Source: Alphaproteobacteria bacterium (lineage in GTDB: Bacteria > Pseudomonadota > Alphaproteobacteria > UBA8366 > JADFVY01). Taken from it: 5,570 nt of DNA. The notes beneath the pieces were generated by a model, which saw only the letters and a list, made by a program, of their open reading frames with translations, searched no databases and had not been told where the DNA came from. Of the stretch, positions 4,897-5,570 are shown piece by piece. The stretch is taken from the NCBI GenBank assembly GCA_029881615.1, contig JAOUMF010000168.1:1-5570 (forward strand), in the 5' to 3' direction. The translations under genes and the position numbers were made by a program. The stretch's first letter is position 1; every line of letters starts with the position of its first letter.

Positions 4897-5082
4897 ATGC
4901 AAAATCCGCCGATGTCCGAACAAGCCAGACTGGCAATGTCATTGATCGAAAGCCTGGGCCGGGAAGGCGCCATTCACGCCTGCCGCGCCAATGGCTGGGA
5001 CGGCGTGCTGAACTACCTTCTGGGGCCGTCCGCTGGACAACTCGGCGCCGCGGCGGCAAGGACCGGCCAGAACGAAATCTGA
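4897..5082 (+). CDS. Small uncharacterised protein (61 aa)
   Basis: I do not recognise this protein. It begins MQNPPMSEQARLAMSLIESLGREG and continues with IHACRANGWDGVLNYLL (26-42), which reads like two amphipathic helices with a Cys and a Trp-Asp-Gly turn. The tail is Gly/Ala-rich and polar (GPSAGQLGAAAARTGQNEI). There is no signal peptide or membrane segment. Codons from about 4912 on favour G or C in the third position as in the neighbouring genes, which supports real coding. The start is uncertain. The ATG at 4897 has only a weak AGG nine bases upstream, the ATG at 4912 (56 aa) has none, and a TTG at 4873 would give 69 aa. The stop is four bases from the stop of the convergent GntR-type gene, so the transcripts must overlap at their 3' ends. 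Confidence 0.6.
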   Translation: MQNPPMSEQARLAMSLIESLGREGAIHACRANGWDGVLNYLLGPSAGQLGAAAARTGQNEI

Positions 5083-5086
5083 CTGC

Positions 5087-5570
5087 CTAATCTGGCATCG
5101 AGGCCAGCAAATCCTGGCGGACGGCGCGCAGATGGTCGCGCATCAGGGCGGCGGCGGCCTCCGTGTCACGTTCCTCGATGACATCGACCAGCAAATCATG
5201 TTCGCCAAAACTATGATGACCATCCGTCACCTCATGCTTCCTTAGCCGTTTCCAGGCAACCGCGCGCCTTACTGAATTCAGCATATCGAACACCGCCAGC
5301 AGGCAGATATTACCGCTGGCCTTGGCGACCTCGCGATGAAGCCGATTGTCCCACATTTCATATGTCCGCCATTCCCGCGCCTGCCTGGTGCCGCGAATGC
5401 AGCGGCGCATCTCGGCGATCTCGGCGGCCGTGGCATTCAGGGCTGCCAGACGGGCCAGTTCCGGCTCCACGGTCAGGCGCGCCTGCATCACTTCCGACGG
5501 ATTGGTTCGGTTGGCGATCGACGAGATGTCGTCCAGCAGGTTGCTTGTCGGCGAACCGACAAAGGTGCCC
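5087..5570 (-). CDS. GntR-family transcriptional regulator, FadR subfamily (FCD domain), C-terminal part
   Basis: The gene enters from beyond the right edge, and 160 residues to the stop are visible. They begin GTFVGSP, the end of the winged-helix DNA-binding domain (the usual G-x-GTFV wing), so roughly 60-80 residues are missing. The rest is an all-helical FCD ligand-binding domain. The Asp and three His positions that bind a metal in FCD proteins appear at visible residues D74 and H78 (WDNRLHREVAKASGN), H124 (FGEHDLL) and H146 (LMRDHL). Such regulators bind small organic acids or acyl-CoA-like effectors and usually control a neighbouring catabolic operon, which would lie outside this window. 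The HEVTDGHHSFGEH stretch (112-124) has extra histidines. There is no internal stop or frameshift in the visible part, and the shorter frame starting at 5491 is just its internal portion. Confidence 0.93.
   Translation of the reverse strand, partial: GTFVGSPTSNLLDDISSIANRTNPSEVMQARLTVEPELARLAALNATAAEIAEMRRCIRGTRQAREWRTYEMWDNRLHREVAKASGNICLLAVFDMLNSVRRAVAWKRLRKHEVTDGHHSFGEHDLLVDVIEERDTEAAAALMRDHLRAVRQDLLASMPD

Overview
This is a gene-dense, GC-rich window (roughly 60% GC by eye) that reads like an alphaproteobacterial chromosome, probably Rhodospirillales-like. That placement is an inference from the style of the acyl-CoA synthetase, the FadR-type regulator and the small SHOCT and CBS proteins; no rRNA or other marker is present. 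I see no tRNA, rRNA, CRISPR array or insertion sequence.

Layout from left to right. The N-terminal 213 codons of an acyl-CoA synthetase lie on the minus strand (639 down to 1, running off the window). A divergent gap holds signals for a plus-strand gene for a 95-residue membrane-anchored SHOCT protein (832-1119). Convergent to it is a minus-strand block, in transcription order: an EamA/DMT-type 10-TM transporter (4046 to 3132), a toxin-antitoxin pair of the HigB2/HigA2 type (toxin 3067-2720, antitoxin 2723-2427, overlapping by ATGA), and a 12-TM major facilitator (2374 to 1145). A gene-free stretch (4047-4367) then separates the EamA gene from a plus-strand two-CBS-domain protein (4368-4808), followed by a 61-codon plus-strand small ORF (4897-5082). 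Only four bases separate that ORF from the stop codon of a convergent FadR-subfamily GntR regulator (minus strand, 5087-5570), whose DNA-binding domain lies beyond the window.

The most structured non-coding element is a 53-bp near-perfect inverted repeat (3074-3126: two 22-base arms with 2 mismatches around a 9-base centre). It fills the gap between the EamA stop codon and the toxin start. A good promoter (TTGAAA, 17 bp, TATATG) is embedded in it, with -35 at the centre and -10 at the end of the proximal arm, as expected of an autoregulatory operator. The predicted transcription start falls on or next to the toxin ATG, so the toxin mRNA is probably leaderless. The MFS gene also lacks a Shine-Dalgarno sequence and has a TATATT box 7 bases before its ATG.

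The genes do not form one pathway. The toxin-antitoxin pair looks like a self-contained module between two unrelated transporter genes. I find no convincing wholly new system. The best leads are the operator-promoter palindrome, the leaderless starts, and the two small proteins (SHOCT and the 61-residue ORF).
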